Counted from the stretch's first letter, positions 1 to 8,372 are shown. The stretch is 37,296 nucleotides of DNA from Pseudomonadota bacterium (GCA_021782995.1 JAJXUI010000030.1:1-37296); one strand, 5' to 3'. Translations and numbers: made by a program. The notes: generated from the letters alone by a model not told the origin.

Positions 1-13
1 CGTGTGCTCTTCC
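1..13. other. Probable Illumina adapter remnant at contig edge
   Basis: The first 13 bases, CGTGTGCTCTTCC, are identical to the inner part of the TruSeq read-2 adapter, and the next three bases (ATC) also fit it if one G is missing. The match sits exactly at the window edge. I infer that the edge is untrimmed adapter and not genomic DNA, so the first codons of the adjoining gene should not be trusted. Confidence 0.75.
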
Positions 14-536
14 ATCGGACCAGTTGCTGAAATACCAGTTCGACAAGATTTTCCCCGGCTGCCGCCTGCTCGACATCCACGAATACCTGCTGGAGAAAGG
101 CGTAAAACTGGAAGGCGTCAGCGGTACGCGCTACATGTACCACGACCCCTGCCACACGCCGATGAAAACCCACGACCCGCTGAAAGTGGCGAACACCCTG
201 ATGGGCACGCAGGTCACACTCAACGAACGTTGCTGCGGCGAATCCGGCACGCTGGCCGCCACACGCCCGGACATCTCCACCCAGGTGCGCTTCCGCAAGG
301 AAGAGGAAATGAAGAACGGCGCCAGCGCACTGCGCGCCGACGGTTTCAGCGGCGAGATCAAGATCCTCACCGCCTGTCCGGCATGCCAGCAGGGCTTGTC
401 ACGCTACAATGACGATGCCGGCACGACGCCCGAATACATTGTGGTGGAAATGGCCAAGCATCTGCTGGGCGAAAACTGGATGGCGGAATATGTGGAGAAG
501 GCCAACCACGGCGGCATAGAAAGAGTGCTGCTGTAA
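3..536 (+). CDS. Fe-S (CCG-domain) oxidoreductase, C-terminal fragment
   Basis: This is the 3' end of a gene whose 5' part lies outside the window. The frame is open to the edge, and the TTG at 24 is internal. The fragment carries a cysteine-rich CCG domain as in GlpC, LldE and heterodisulfide-reductase-like proteins: a DPCH segment, then CCGESG, then CPACQQG. These cysteines normally hold an unusual iron-sulfur centre that passes electrons from a flavin dehydrogenase. The closing residues (GGIERVLL) remind me of the very long betaproteobacterial FAD-plus-Fe-S oxidoreductases (DUF3683/DUF3400 type), which join a GlcD-like flavin domain to this domain. That exact assignment is from memory and tentative, and the substrate is unknown. 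The first four or five codons may be adapter sequence. Confidence 0.8.
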   Translation, partial: CALPSDQLLKYQFDKIFPGCRLLDIHEYLLEKGVKLEGVSGTRYMYHDPCHTPMKTHDPLKVANTLMGTQVTLNERCCGESGTLAATRPDISTQVRFRKEEEMKNGASALRADGFSGEIKILTACPACQQGLSRYNDDAGTTPEYIVVEMAKHLLGENWMAEYVEKANHGGIERVLL

Positions 537-1170
537 TCCTGTCCTGAGCCGCCCGCCTTGGCCACTGCCCCATGTTCAGGTTGGGGCGATGGACAACTCA
601 GATCGTTCTTCCGGAAGGCGCCTCACCGGCAAGGTATCGATATCCATCCGCCAGCCTGACGCCAGGCTCCTCCACCCGACCCATCCCAATATCATAAATA
701 ATTATTATGTATTTATCGATTTAGTGTTTTTTCTATTTATTGAATCCCGGAACTTTAACTTTACGCCATTTCCGTCGCACGCCGCGATCCACCCTCTCCC
801 CAGCACTTCCGCTCAAGCCCGCACCCGCCTGGCTCAGCGCTCGCTGCCGCACTAAAAATTCCGGCAGTTTCCCCGATCTCATCGCATCCATTTGTATTAT
901 TTATATTTTTCTAACAACCCTATCGCTTACGCAAAGACAGAACTCGCCAAGAAGCACCCTGCGGGTACCTTCCACCCCCTTCGACCCAGCATCCATCAAG
1001 AAATAATTATTATTTATGGTTTTTATAAATAAATAATACTGTTGTTTATGGATCATCAACCATAAGATAGCCAGCAATTCTGCACCACTCACAGGCACAA
1101 AACATAAAGGCCTGCGGTCCTGGTGATAACTAGACCAATTAACTGAAAAATTACACAGGATTACAACTGA
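537..1170. other. Long AT-rich intergenic region upstream of the DAB operon
   Basis: I see no convincing gene in these 634 bases. Near its start is a GCCCCA/TGGGGC hairpin (about 568-587) without a T-run. AT-rich patches follow at about 690-735, 893-912 and 1001-1040. A 13-bp direct repeat, AAATAATTATTAT, occurs at 696-708 and 1001-1013. A perfect dyad lies at 1046-1065 and is listed separately. The region most likely holds the promoter and control sites of the carbon-uptake operon. I could not place a convincing -35/-10 pair. Confidence 0.5.
1046..1065. promoter_or_regulatory. Dyad fitting a LysR/CbbR-type operator
   Basis: TTATGG-N8-CCATAA is a perfect 6-bp inverted repeat about 105 bases before dabB. 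Read on either strand it fits the permissive CbbR pattern TNA-N7-TNA: TTA-N7-TCA on the plus strand and TTA-N7-TGA on the minus strand. CbbR-family regulators control CO2-fixation and carbon-concentration genes, so the position makes sense. The motif has few fixed bases and could occur by chance, and no regulator gene lies in the window. Confidence 0.4.
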
Positions 1171-2850
1171 ATGGACAAGCTATTGTGTTTGCTGATCGCC
1201 CTGCCCATGCTGTCGGCCATATTCTCTTCACTTCTGACGCGTGAAACCAGAACCAATATCGCCAAACTGAGCCTGGGCATCAGCGGACTCACCTTCATCG
1301 TCAGCATCGCCTCACTGGCGGCCTACATCATCACTCCCCATCAGCAATGGATCAACTTTGGCTGGGCATGGGGCAGCCTGTACCTGGACCCGCTCAGCAG
1401 CGTGATGGTGACCGCCGTATCCGGCATCAGCTTTGTCGTGCATGTCTATTCCTTGCGCTACATGGCGGAAGAACCGGGCCTTGTCCGTTTCTTCACCCTG
1501 CTCGACCTGATGACGGCAGCCATCCTGATGATGGTGTCCGCAGGCGATCTCGTCACCCTTCTCGTCGCCTGGCACCTGATCGGCATCCTGCTCTATTTCC
1601 TGCTCGGACACGACCTGAAACGTCCGGCAGCGCAACGCTATGCATTCTGGTCGTTCTTCACCTACCGTATCGGCGACCTGCCGCTGATCCTGGCTGCCAT
1701 GCTGCTGTACCAGGCACATGGCACACTGGTCCTGCCTACCCTGTTTGAACGCATTGCAGCCGCACCCGATGCCCTGACCATCATGGGCCTGCCGCTTACC
1801 GGTACCGTGGGCATGCTCATCGCACTGAGCGCTTTTGCCCGCTCGGCGCAGTTTCCGCTGCACACCTGGCTGCCCTATACCATGGAGGGCCCCACCCCGG
1901 TTTCAGCGCTGATGCATGCCGGCATCGTCAACGCCGGTGGCTTCATCATCAACCGCTTCGCGCCGGTATTCATGCATGCGGGCACGATACTGCACATCGT
2001 ATTCGTGGTCGGGCTGATCACCGCGATCCTGGGCTCGGTACTGATGCTGACGCAGAATGACATCAAGAAATCGCTGGGCTACTCGACCATGGGACAGATG
2101 GGCTTCATGTTTGTCGAATGCGGCGTGGGCGCCTTCTCGCTGGCGATCTACCACCTGATCGCGCACGGCCTGTTCAAGGGCACCCTGTTCCTCAATGCCG
2201 GCGGCGTGATCGGCAATGCCCGCAAGCAGGATGGCGTGCCGCATGACGATGTCTATACTTTCGTCGTCGAACGCAAGCCAATCACATCCAGATTGCCCTG
2301 GATATTCGCCGCGGCACTGACGCTGGTGGTCCCCGTGCTCGTGCTTGAGCTGTCGCGCTGGCTGGTCAGGGGCAATTTTGTCGGCGAGCAGGGCGCCATC
2401 ATCCTGCTGTTCTTCGGCTGGGCAACCGGCGCGCAGCTTCTGTTCGCCACCTATCGCCTGCGTGCAGAAAATCCGCTGCGCACCATGGCCATGATCATCC
2501 TCTCGCTGATCATCGTCGTGGCCGGCTACACCGTGATCGAACATACCTTCGACCTGTTCCTGTATCCGGACCGGGCGATCCGCGAGCAGATCTATGCCGC
2601 GGCCAGTGTTCCGCTGCCGACTTTCGAAGTGCTGGTGATCTTCATTTCCGCGGCAATCGTACTCGGCTGGATCGCCACCTACTACGCCACCGCCAGCAAC
2701 AAGCCGCAAAACACCAACCCCTCGTATCTGCAGCTGGCCATCTATTCCCTGATCACCCGGGAGTTTTATGTGGCCGACGTGTATGCCTGGCTGACACAGA
2801 CGCTCCTGAACTCCTCCAAACGCCTGAATGTATGGGCAAGGTGGGTGTAA
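1171..2850 (+). CDS. dabB: DabB-like proton-conducting subunit of inorganic-carbon pump
   Basis: A 559-residue polytopic membrane protein of the NuoL/MrpA antiporter-like family. The core antiporter signature is visible: HTWLPYTMEGPTPVSALMHAG at about residues 231-251, then KKSLGYSTMGQMGF, then a helix with H332 and K336 (LIAHGLFKG) of the kind that forms the proton path. No other Nuo subunits are nearby. It is followed by a DabA gene, so I read it as the DabB partner of a DAB pump, in which an ion gradient (H+ or Na+) drives CO2 hydration by DabA on the cytoplasmic side. An AGGA about ten bases upstream of the ATG supports the start. It is the first gene of a four-gene operon, and only one base separates its stop codon from the next start. 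Annotation pipelines often mislabel such genes as NADH dehydrogenase subunit 5. Confidence 0.88.
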   Translation: MDKLLCLLIALPMLSAIFSSLLTRETRTNIAKLSLGISGLTFIVSIASLAAYIITPHQQWINFGWAWGSLYLDPLSSVMVTAVSGISFVVHVYSLRYMAEEPGLVRFFTLLDLMTAAILMMVSAGDLVTLLVAWHLIGILLYFLLGHDLKRPAAQRYAFWSFFTYRIGDLPLILAAMLLYQAHGTLVLPTLFERIAAAPDALTIMGLPLTGTVGMLIALSAFARSAQFPLHTWLPYTMEGPTPVSALMHAGIVNAGGFIINRFAPVFMHAGTILHIVFVVGLITAILGSVLMLTQNDIKKSLGYSTMGQMGFMFVECGVGAFSLAIYHLIAHGLFKGTLFLNAGGVIGNARKQDGVPHDDVYTFVVERKPITSRLPWIFAAALTLVVPVLVLELSRWLVRGNFVGEQGAIILLFFGWATGAQLLFATYRLRAENPLRTMAMIILSLIIVVAGYTVIEHTFDLFLYPDRAIREQIYAAASVPLPTFEVLVIFISAAIVLGWIATYYATASNKPQNTNPSYLQLAIYSLITREFYVADVYAWLTQTLLNSSKRLNVWARWV

Positions 2851-2851
2851 C

Positions 2852-3592
2852 ATGACTACGCTACTTCTCGCAACGCTGTTCCTGCCGCTGTTTCCGTCCA
2901 GCATGGTTTTCAACTGGATATCCACGCGGCTGAATTTTCCTTACGCACGCTCCCTGCTGATCCTCATCTGGCCGCAGATTGGCATCCTGATCATCGGCCA
3001 GTCTGCGCAGCAGGTACTGCCCGGTTTCATCGTCTGGGCATTTGCCAGCGCCCTGTTCTATGCACTGCGCCTGCTGACTGTGCGTGAACTCGGGCTATGG
3101 GCAAGCTTTATCGCCTCTTCCGGCCTCGCCTTGACCTGGACGATAGCAGGCACGGCCAGCATTCCGGACATGCAGCTGTTTGCGTTCTGGTTCAGCCTGC
3201 CTGCAGCACTGCTTGCCTTGCTGGCAGCACCGCTGGCCAAGCGTTTCGGCGCCGCGTTTGCCGGGCTCAGTGGTGACCTGACCAGCTGCGTCCCCAGATT
3301 GTCTGCAATCCTGGCCATCACCATCCTTGCCGCCATTGCCACGCCACCTTCACCGGGATTCTTTTCCCTGCTGGGCCTGGTCAACAAGCTCGACTGGGCG
3401 ATTGCGGCGGGCATCCTGCTGATCTGGCTGCTGTGGGGCTGGGCCGCCACCAAACTGATACAAGGTTTCCTGACCGGCGAAGACAACAAGCAAGGTGCGA
3501 CAGACATCAGCAGGACTGCAGTGGTCTTATATGCCTGCCTGATGTGCATCTTCATCTTCTCCGGATTCATCTTTAACGGAGGTATGCTATGA
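2852..3592 (+). CDS. Small antiporter-like membrane protein in DAB operon
   Basis: A 246-residue hydrophobic protein with about seven predicted membrane segments. I start it at ATG 2852, directly after the dabB stop codon and behind AAGGTGGG; an in-frame ATG at 2828 would overlap dabB. I do not recognise a named family. A segment at about residues 165-180 (ATPPSPGFFSLLGLV) followed by two hydrophobic stretches resembles the PPxxGFxxK helix near the C-terminal end of NuoM/NuoN-type antiporter subunits. It may therefore be a reduced antiporter-like subunit that completes the DabB membrane module. It overlaps dabA by 4 bp (ATGA), which implies coupled translation and a fixed ratio to DabA. Two-gene dabB-dabA operons lack this gene, so its role is inference. 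Confidence 0.8.
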   Translation: MTTLLLATLFLPLFPSSMVFNWISTRLNFPYARSLLILIWPQIGILIIGQSAQQVLPGFIVWAFASALFYALRLLTVRELGLWASFIASSGLALTWTIAGTASIPDMQLFAFWFSLPAALLALLAAPLAKRFGAAFAGLSGDLTSCVPRLSAILAITILAAIATPPSPGFFSLLGLVNKLDWAIAAGILLIWLLWGWAATKLIQGFLTGEDNKQGATDISRTAVVLYACLMCIFIFSGFIFNGGML

Positions 3593-6500
3593 AAAGCGCT
3601 TTAGGCGGACGCCTACGCATACGTGCAATGGTTCATGTGGCCGGTGAGGCAATTCCTTACTTCTGGCCGATGCGGACCTTCATTCACCACAACCCGCTGT
3701 ATGGGCTGGAGCATCTCACCTTCGCGGAAGCCGTTGCGGAAGGCTCGCGCCTGTTCCACGGCAATGGCTACCTGCCGCGCGCCAATTACCAGCAGTTCAT
3801 GGCCGACAGGAAAATCGACGAAGCGGCGCTGTCCAGCCAGATCGCGCAGTTCCTCAGCACACAGCCGGAGATCGGCGGACTCGACAGCCACCAGCTGCTG
3901 CAGACACTGGCGACCCGGATCAGCCAACCGCTGTCCTGCCAGCAGGTCAATGACAACGCAGACAACATCCATGCCTTGCTGAATGGCAAACCCATGCCGC
4001 AGGCGAAAGCCGATGCTGGCGCGCTGACCGCCAGGCTGGATGCGGACATGCCGAAGTCGCGGCCGATCTATGCCAGCGTCGATGAAATCTACGGCACCGA
4101 TATCGGCAACACCCTCAATGAACTGGTGGTCAAGAGCTGCCTGGACTTCTTCGACGAAGGACAATCCGTATGGCAGATGCCGGGTCGCGACCAGGGCCTG
4201 TTCCAGGCATGGAGCGCGCTGTCGCAGCATAACCTGCGCCTGTTCATCCGCGGCCTGAACATCAAGAAGATCCTCAGCGCCGACAATACGCCGGAAGGTG
4301 TCATCCAGCATGTGATGCATGAGCTTGGCGTCCCGGAAGAACTCTGGACCGATTACTTCACCCATGAGCTGACCCGCCTGCATGGCTGGACCGGTTTTAT
4401 CCGCTGGCGCTCGAATGCCAAGAACTATTTCTGGAACCGCAATTATCCGGCCGACCTCGTGGATTACCTCGCGATACGGCTGGTGCTGGGCCTCGCCCTG
4501 CTGAATGAGCACGCACAGAACATGGGCACGCCTGCCACCTTTGGCGCACTGCAACAGCTGTATCGCGACCAGCCGGAAATCACCTACCTGCGTCGCGAGT
4601 TCAACCATCGCCAGGTCCTGCCGGAAATGGCACATGCCGTCGAAGACGCCATCCTCAGTGAAAGCAAGGCACGCATCTCGCGCCTGCTGCCCAGATATCT
4701 GGAACATAAACAGGCGCAGCAAGCCAAACAGGGAGCAGAACGCATACGCGAACTGGCAAGCAGCGCCGGCTTGCTGGATGCCGTCACCCGGCTGCAATCG
4801 GATTCCCTGAAGCAGCTGCTGGAAACCATCAAACGTTTTGAGCAGGCAGAAGGGCAGATGTGGCTGCATGCTCAAGAAGCACGCTACATGTCGCAGCTGT
4901 TCGAAAATCTGGAGCTGGGTGAACCTGCGCCACGCGACAAGCGGCCGTTTGCGCAGATCATGTTCTGCATCGACGTCCGCTCCGAGCGCATCCGGCGCCA
5001 TCTGGAAAAGGTTGGCGATTACCAGACCTATGGCATCGCCGGCTTCTTCGGCATCCCGGTCGGCTTCATCGGCATCGAAAAAGGCAGCGAGACCCAGCTT
5101 TGCCCGGTGGTTGCGACGCCGAAGAACCTGGTGCTGGAACTCGACATTGCACAGAACCCGGATGAGCAGGCGTTGACTTCCGTGCTGGAGCACGTGTTCC
5201 ACGACCTGAAGGCCTCCATCCTCTCGCCCTTCATCACCGTCGAAGCCATCGGCCTGCTGTTCGGCCTGGACATGTTCGGCAAGAGCCTCGCGCCCGTCAC
5301 TTACGGCCGCTGGCGCCAGCAACTGCATCCGGAACGCACAACCAGCCGCCTGCTGCTCGACAAGCTCTCGCGCGAACAGGCCGACTCGATCATCCGCTCC
5401 CTGCAGCGCGCGCTGATCGTAAAAGCCATCGGGCGCGAGCTTGGCATCGAGCGCGAAGCCATCACCGACGAAATGATACGCGAGCTGCGCGAAACCGCAC
5501 TGGAAGGCCTGGGCGGCCCCACCGCATTCGCCAAACACTTCAAGCTGAGCGAAAAGGCAGAACAGAAATTCCTCGATCGGTTGAAACAGGTTTACCGCAT
5601 CGACCACGGCTATGCACAGATCCAGCTGGAACGGCTGGGGCGCATCGGCTTCACGCTGGACGAGCAGGTGCATTTCGTCAGCACCTCGCTGCGCTCCATC
5701 GGACTCACCGATGGATTCTCCCGCTTCGTCGTGCTCGCCGGGCATGGCAGCAAGTCTGAAAACAATCCTTACGAATCCGCGCTGGATTGCGGCGCCTGCG
5801 GTGGCAACCATGGCATCATCAATGCCCGTGTCCTCGCCCAGATCGCCAACAAGCCGGCCGTGCGCGAACGCTTGCGCCAGCAAGGCATCAACATCGCCGA
5901 CGACACCTGGTTTGTGCCGGGCTTCCACAACACCACCAGCGACGAGCTGCGGCTGTACGACCTGGACATGTTGCCGCCCAGCCACCTGGTGTATGTCGAG
6001 CGCCTGAATAACGGCCTGCAGGCGGCGTCCCGCCTGTGCGCTGCAGAGCGCATCGCCACACTGGAAGACCATGGCATCGAGAAACGTCCGGCCAAGGCCT
6101 ACCGCCAGGCGCAACGCAACTCCATGGACTGGTCGCAAGTGCGTCCCGAATGGGGCCTGTCGCGCAATGCCGCATTCATCATCGGCCGCCGCAAGATTTC
6201 CGACCAGCTCAACCTGGATGGCCGTGTGTTCCTGCACTCATACGACTACAGCTGCGACCCCAAGGGCAGGCTGCTGGAAAACATCCTGTCCGGCCCGCTG
6301 GTGGTCGGCCAGTGGATCAACATGGAGCATTACTTCTCCACTGTCGACAACACGCACTATGGCAGCGGCAGCAAGGTCTACCACAATGTCGCCGGACGTT
6401 TCGGCGTGATGACCGGCAACCTCAGCGACCTGCGCACCGGCCTGCCATCACAGACCGTGCTCAGGCAGGGTGATCCCTACCACGAACCGATGCGCCTGCT

Positions 6501-6708
6501 GACCATCATCGAAGCCCCGGTGGCACATGCAAGGCATGCGATCGAGAACATCGTCAAGGTGAAGAATCTTGTCCACAATGGCTGGGTGCGCATGGCGATA
6601 CTCGACCCGGAAGACCAGAACATATATGTATTCCAGGACGGAAAGTGGCAACTGCATTCCGACCTGGCTGACGTAAACAACTTGAACATGGAGAAGGTGA
6701 CCTCATGA
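3589..6708 (+). CDS. dabA: DabA-like zinc protein of inorganic-carbon pump (DUF2309)
   Basis: A 1039-residue protein of the UPF0753/DUF2309 family. The family is beta-carbonic-anhydrase-like, and its characterised members bind zinc through Cys-Asp-His-Cys. All four are visible: C460 and D462 in MFCIDVRSER, and H719 and C734 in AGHGSKSENNPYESALDCG. The 15-residue spacing of the last pair equals that of the characterised Halothiobacillus protein. DabA is thought to hydrate CO2 vectorially in the cytoplasm while docked on DabB. The protein is longer than the roughly 800-residue short forms. A GGAGG stands six bases before the ATG. It overlaps the upstream membrane gene and the downstream PII-like gene by 4 bp each. 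Function is assigned from family knowledge plus intact ligands; transport itself cannot be seen in sequence. Confidence 0.92.
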   Translation: MKSALGGRLRIRAMVHVAGEAIPYFWPMRTFIHHNPLYGLEHLTFAEAVAEGSRLFHGNGYLPRANYQQFMADRKIDEAALSSQIAQFLSTQPEIGGLDSHQLLQTLATRISQPLSCQQVNDNADNIHALLNGKPMPQAKADAGALTARLDADMPKSRPIYASVDEIYGTDIGNTLNELVVKSCLDFFDEGQSVWQMPGRDQGLFQAWSALSQHNLRLFIRGLNIKKILSADNTPEGVIQHVMHELGVPEELWTDYFTHELTRLHGWTGFIRWRSNAKNYFWNRNYPADLVDYLAIRLVLGLALLNEHAQNMGTPATFGALQQLYRDQPEITYLRREFNHRQVLPEMAHAVEDAILSESKARISRLLPRYLEHKQAQQAKQGAERIRELASSAGLLDAVTRLQSDSLKQLLETIKRFEQAEGQMWLHAQEARYMSQLFENLELGEPAPRDKRPFAQIMFCIDVRSERIRRHLEKVGDYQTYGIAGFFGIPVGFIGIEKGSETQLCPVVATPKNLVLELDIAQNPDEQALTSVLEHVFHDLKASILSPFITVEAIGLLFGLDMFGKSLAPVTYGRWRQQLHPERTTSRLLLDKLSREQADSIIRSLQRALIVKAIGRELGIEREAITDEMIRELRETALEGLGGPTAFAKHFKLSEKAEQKFLDRLKQVYRIDHGYAQIQLERLGRIGFTLDEQVHFVSTSLRSIGLTDGFSRFVVLAGHGSKSENNPYESALDCGACGGNHGIINARVLAQIANKPAVRERLRQQGINIADDTWFVPGFHNTTSDELRLYDLDMLPPSHLVYVERLNNGLQAASRLCAAERIATLEDHGIEKRPAKAYRQAQRNSMDWSQVRPEWGLSRNAAFIIGRRKISDQLNLDGRVFLHSYDYSCDPKGRLLENILSGPLVVGQWINMEHYFSTVDNTHYGSGSKVYHNVAGRFGVMTGNLSDLRTGLPSQTVLRQGDPYHEPMRLLTIIEAPVAHARHAIENIVKVKNLVHNGWVRMAILDPEDQNIYVFQDGKWQLHSDLADVNNLNMEKVTS

Positions 6709-7031
6709 AAAACCTGAAAATGAACCCACTCAAAAAACTCGACATCATCCTTGAGGGTGAGCATCAGGAGTTTGCCACTGATCTGCTCGATCGCGCCGGC
6801 GTGACAGGCTACACGATCGTCAACAACCTCTCCGGGAAGGGCAGGCATGGCTTCCACGAAGGCCACCTGATGTTCAATGAAGAAGCGGTGCTGATCATGA
6901 TCATCGTTGCCGTGCCTGCAGAACTGGTGGAGCCCATCCTGGAAGGCTTTGCGCCCTTCTTCAGCAAGCACACCGGCGTGGTATTCATCTCCGACATCCA
7001 GGTGACACGCCTGGTGAAATTCACCAGCTGA
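6705..7031 (+). CDS. PII-like signalling protein linked to DAB pump
   Basis: A 108-residue protein with the size and pattern of the PII/CutA-like fold: an opening beta strand (KKLDIILEGEH), a helix, a strand, and a glycine-rich turn SGKGRHGFHEG at residues 43-53 where PII proteins carry the T-loop. A second strand-helix-strand half follows. The PII tyrosine uridylylation motif is not evident, so it is not a classical GlnB/GlnK. PII-like proteins next to carbon transporters (SbtB, and CPII beside carboxysome genes) bind adenine nucleotides, and some bind bicarbonate, and modulate the transporter. The start at 6705 overlaps dabA by 4 bp, and a strong GGAGAAGG site lies inside the dabA end. I infer that it senses carbon or energy state and regulates this pump. 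Confidence 0.82.
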   Translation: MKNLKMNPLKKLDIILEGEHQEFATDLLDRAGVTGYTIVNNLSGKGRHGFHEGHLMFNEEAVLIMIIVAVPAELVEPILEGFAPFFSKHTGVVFISDIQVTRLVKFTS

Positions 7032-7057
7032 ACCCGCCACCGCAACCCGGTACAGGT

Positions 7058-7083
7058 TTGATCCGGCATGCACGGCGGATCAA
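7058..7083. terminator. Stem-loop between convergent DAB and HPP operons
   Basis: TTGATCCG and CGGATCAA form a perfect 8-bp stem around a 10-base loop, 27 bases after the PII-like stop codon. There is no T-run, so intrinsic termination is uncertain; it may instead stabilise the 3' end. The convergent gap and the position make a transcript-end role likely. Confidence 0.45.
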
Positions 7084-7197
7084 GCCTGCGCGCATCTCCG
7101 CCAGCACAACAAAGCTTCATGTCTTACGGATGAAGTGTGTGTAGCAGCAGTGAAGAAACGGAAAGGGCCTGGCTGGCGAGTGGTGTTGCCAGCCTGC

Positions 7198-7746
7198 TCA
7201 GAACCAGATTTCGGGATAGCGACGCGATGCCGGAATATTGTTGACCAGCAGCGCCACCAGCAGCAGAATCAGCGGGCCCAGCGTGGCCGGCATCAGCACA
7301 TACCAGAAGCCAAGCTTGTGAATGTCCGGTGAACCGATCACTGCGATCAGCGCCGTGGCGCCCCCGGGCGGATGCAGCGTACGCGTGAGATGCATCACCG
7401 CAATCGCCGTTGCCACCGCCGCCGCTTCCGCGAGCCACGGAAACTGATGGAACAGCTTCCAGCACGCCACGCCAATGAACGCCGAAATGATATGGCCGCC
7501 CACCATGTTGCGCGGCTGCGCCAGCGGACTGCGCACCGCACCATACACCAGGACCGCGGTAGCGCCGAAGGAACCGATCATCATGGTCAGGTCGGTGCCT
7601 TCAAAAAAAAGCCGGTTGACCCAGGCCACGATGGCGATGCCCGCAAAGGCCCCGATCCATGACCAGAGGATTTCCTCATTGCTGACCCGCGGCGGGCTGC
7701 CGCGCGTGGTGCCGCGCATCTTGTGCAAATATTCAGGTAATTTCAC
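7198..7746 (-). CDS. HPP family integral membrane protein
   Basis: A 182-residue protein with four or five hydrophobic segments and the name-giving motif LHPPGGAT (H125-P126-P127), preceded by the typical PLAQPRNMVGGHIISAFIGV stretch. HPP proteins are bacterial and chloroplast inner-membrane proteins; plastid members have been linked to nitrite transport, but bacterial substrates are mostly unknown. The ATG overlaps the stop codon of the CBS-domain gene by 4 bp, so the two are co-translated. In other genomes HPP and tandem CBS domains occur on one polypeptide, which supports a functional pair: membrane channel or transporter plus nucleotide-sensing regulatory unit. Confidence 0.88.
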   Translation of the reverse strand: MKLPEYLHKMRGTTRGSPPRVSNEEILWSWIGAFAGIAIVAWVNRLFFEGTDLTMMIGSFGATAVLVYGAVRSPLAQPRNMVGGHIISAFIGVACWKLFHQFPWLAEAAAVATAIAVMHLTRTLHPPGGATALIAVIGSPDIHKLGFWYVLMPATLGPLILLLVALLVNNIPASRRYPEIWF

Positions 7747-8372
7747 AGCAGGTTTTCCAGATGGTATGTGTGCAGAAAATCTTTGCGCAGCAACATGCCA
7801 AGAAACCGGCCCCCCTCATCCACCACCGGCAGGCTGCGGCCTGCATGCTGGTGAAAGGCGCCGATAATCTGCATAAAGCCCGCTTGCCGGCCGATCGTCA
7901 CCACAGGGACCGTCATCGCCTGGCGCACCGTGATGGCATGCAGGCGCGGGTTCAGGTCTGAGGTATTCTCCTGCATCGCCAGCAGCAGCGCCGGCAGCGA
8001 GGCAACCTCCAGCTGGCGCAGGAAATCATTCTCCGTGAGAATTCCCGTCACGCAACCGCCAGCATCCACCACCGGCAATGCCCTGCTGCCCGCCGCAACC
8101 AGGGCGACTGCCGCGGCATCCAGCGTCATCTCCGGCTGCAACGGCGTGATGCCGGTACGCATCAGGTTTTCCGCACGGGTATTGCCGAACAACCTTTCCG
8201 TCGCATGCCGGTGCGACAGGTGGTAAATCGTGCGGAAATCTTCAGTGGAAATGTCGAGGTAACCGGGAATATGCTGCATCGCATCGAGAATGTCGGCATC
8301 GGTCAGCTCCATCTCGAGTGCCGCTTCTGCAGCCGGCTCACTCGCCTGAGCCCTGTTCTGTTTGTCTGTCAT
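7743..8372 (-). CDS. Tandem CBS-domain regulatory protein
   Basis: A 209-residue soluble protein. The N-terminal 60 residues are acidic and unassigned. Two CBS repeats follow at about residues 65-125 and 148-205, each ending in a typical strand-turn block (ALPVVDAGGCVTGILTENDFL; SLPVVDEGGRFLGMLLRKDFL). Paired CBS domains usually bind adenine nucleotides and gate a partner, here most likely the HPP membrane protein whose start overlaps this stop codon. The chosen ATG at 8372 has only a weak purine-rich site. An 18-bp duplication places a second copy of the start region 23 bp upstream, creating an eight-codon leader frame that ends on the ATGA of this gene (listed separately). Confidence 0.85.
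   Translation of the reverse strand: MTDKQNRAQASEPAAEAALEMELTDADILDAMQHIPGYLDISTEDFRTIYHLSHRHATERLFGNTRAENLMRTGITPLQPEMTLDAAAVALVAAGSRALPVVDAGGCVTGILTENDFLRQLEVASLPALLLAMQENTSDLNPRLHAITVRQAMTVPVVTIGRQAGFMQIIGAFHQHAGRSLPVVDEGGRFLGMLLRKDFLHTYHLENLL

Noticed and set aside
589..855. Small gene in the leader of the DAB operon
   Set aside because: There is no ribosome binding site, the composition changes along the frame, and the protein has no pattern.
1171..2850. Subunit of respiratory complex I
   Set aside because: No other nuo genes are adjacent, and a DabA gene is in the same operon.
3613..6237. Very long open frame (874 codons) antisense to dabA
   Set aside because: It is fully inside a certain gene on the other strand, its protein looks like an antisense translation (rich in Q, H, A and V without domains), and GC-rich codon bias explains such frames.
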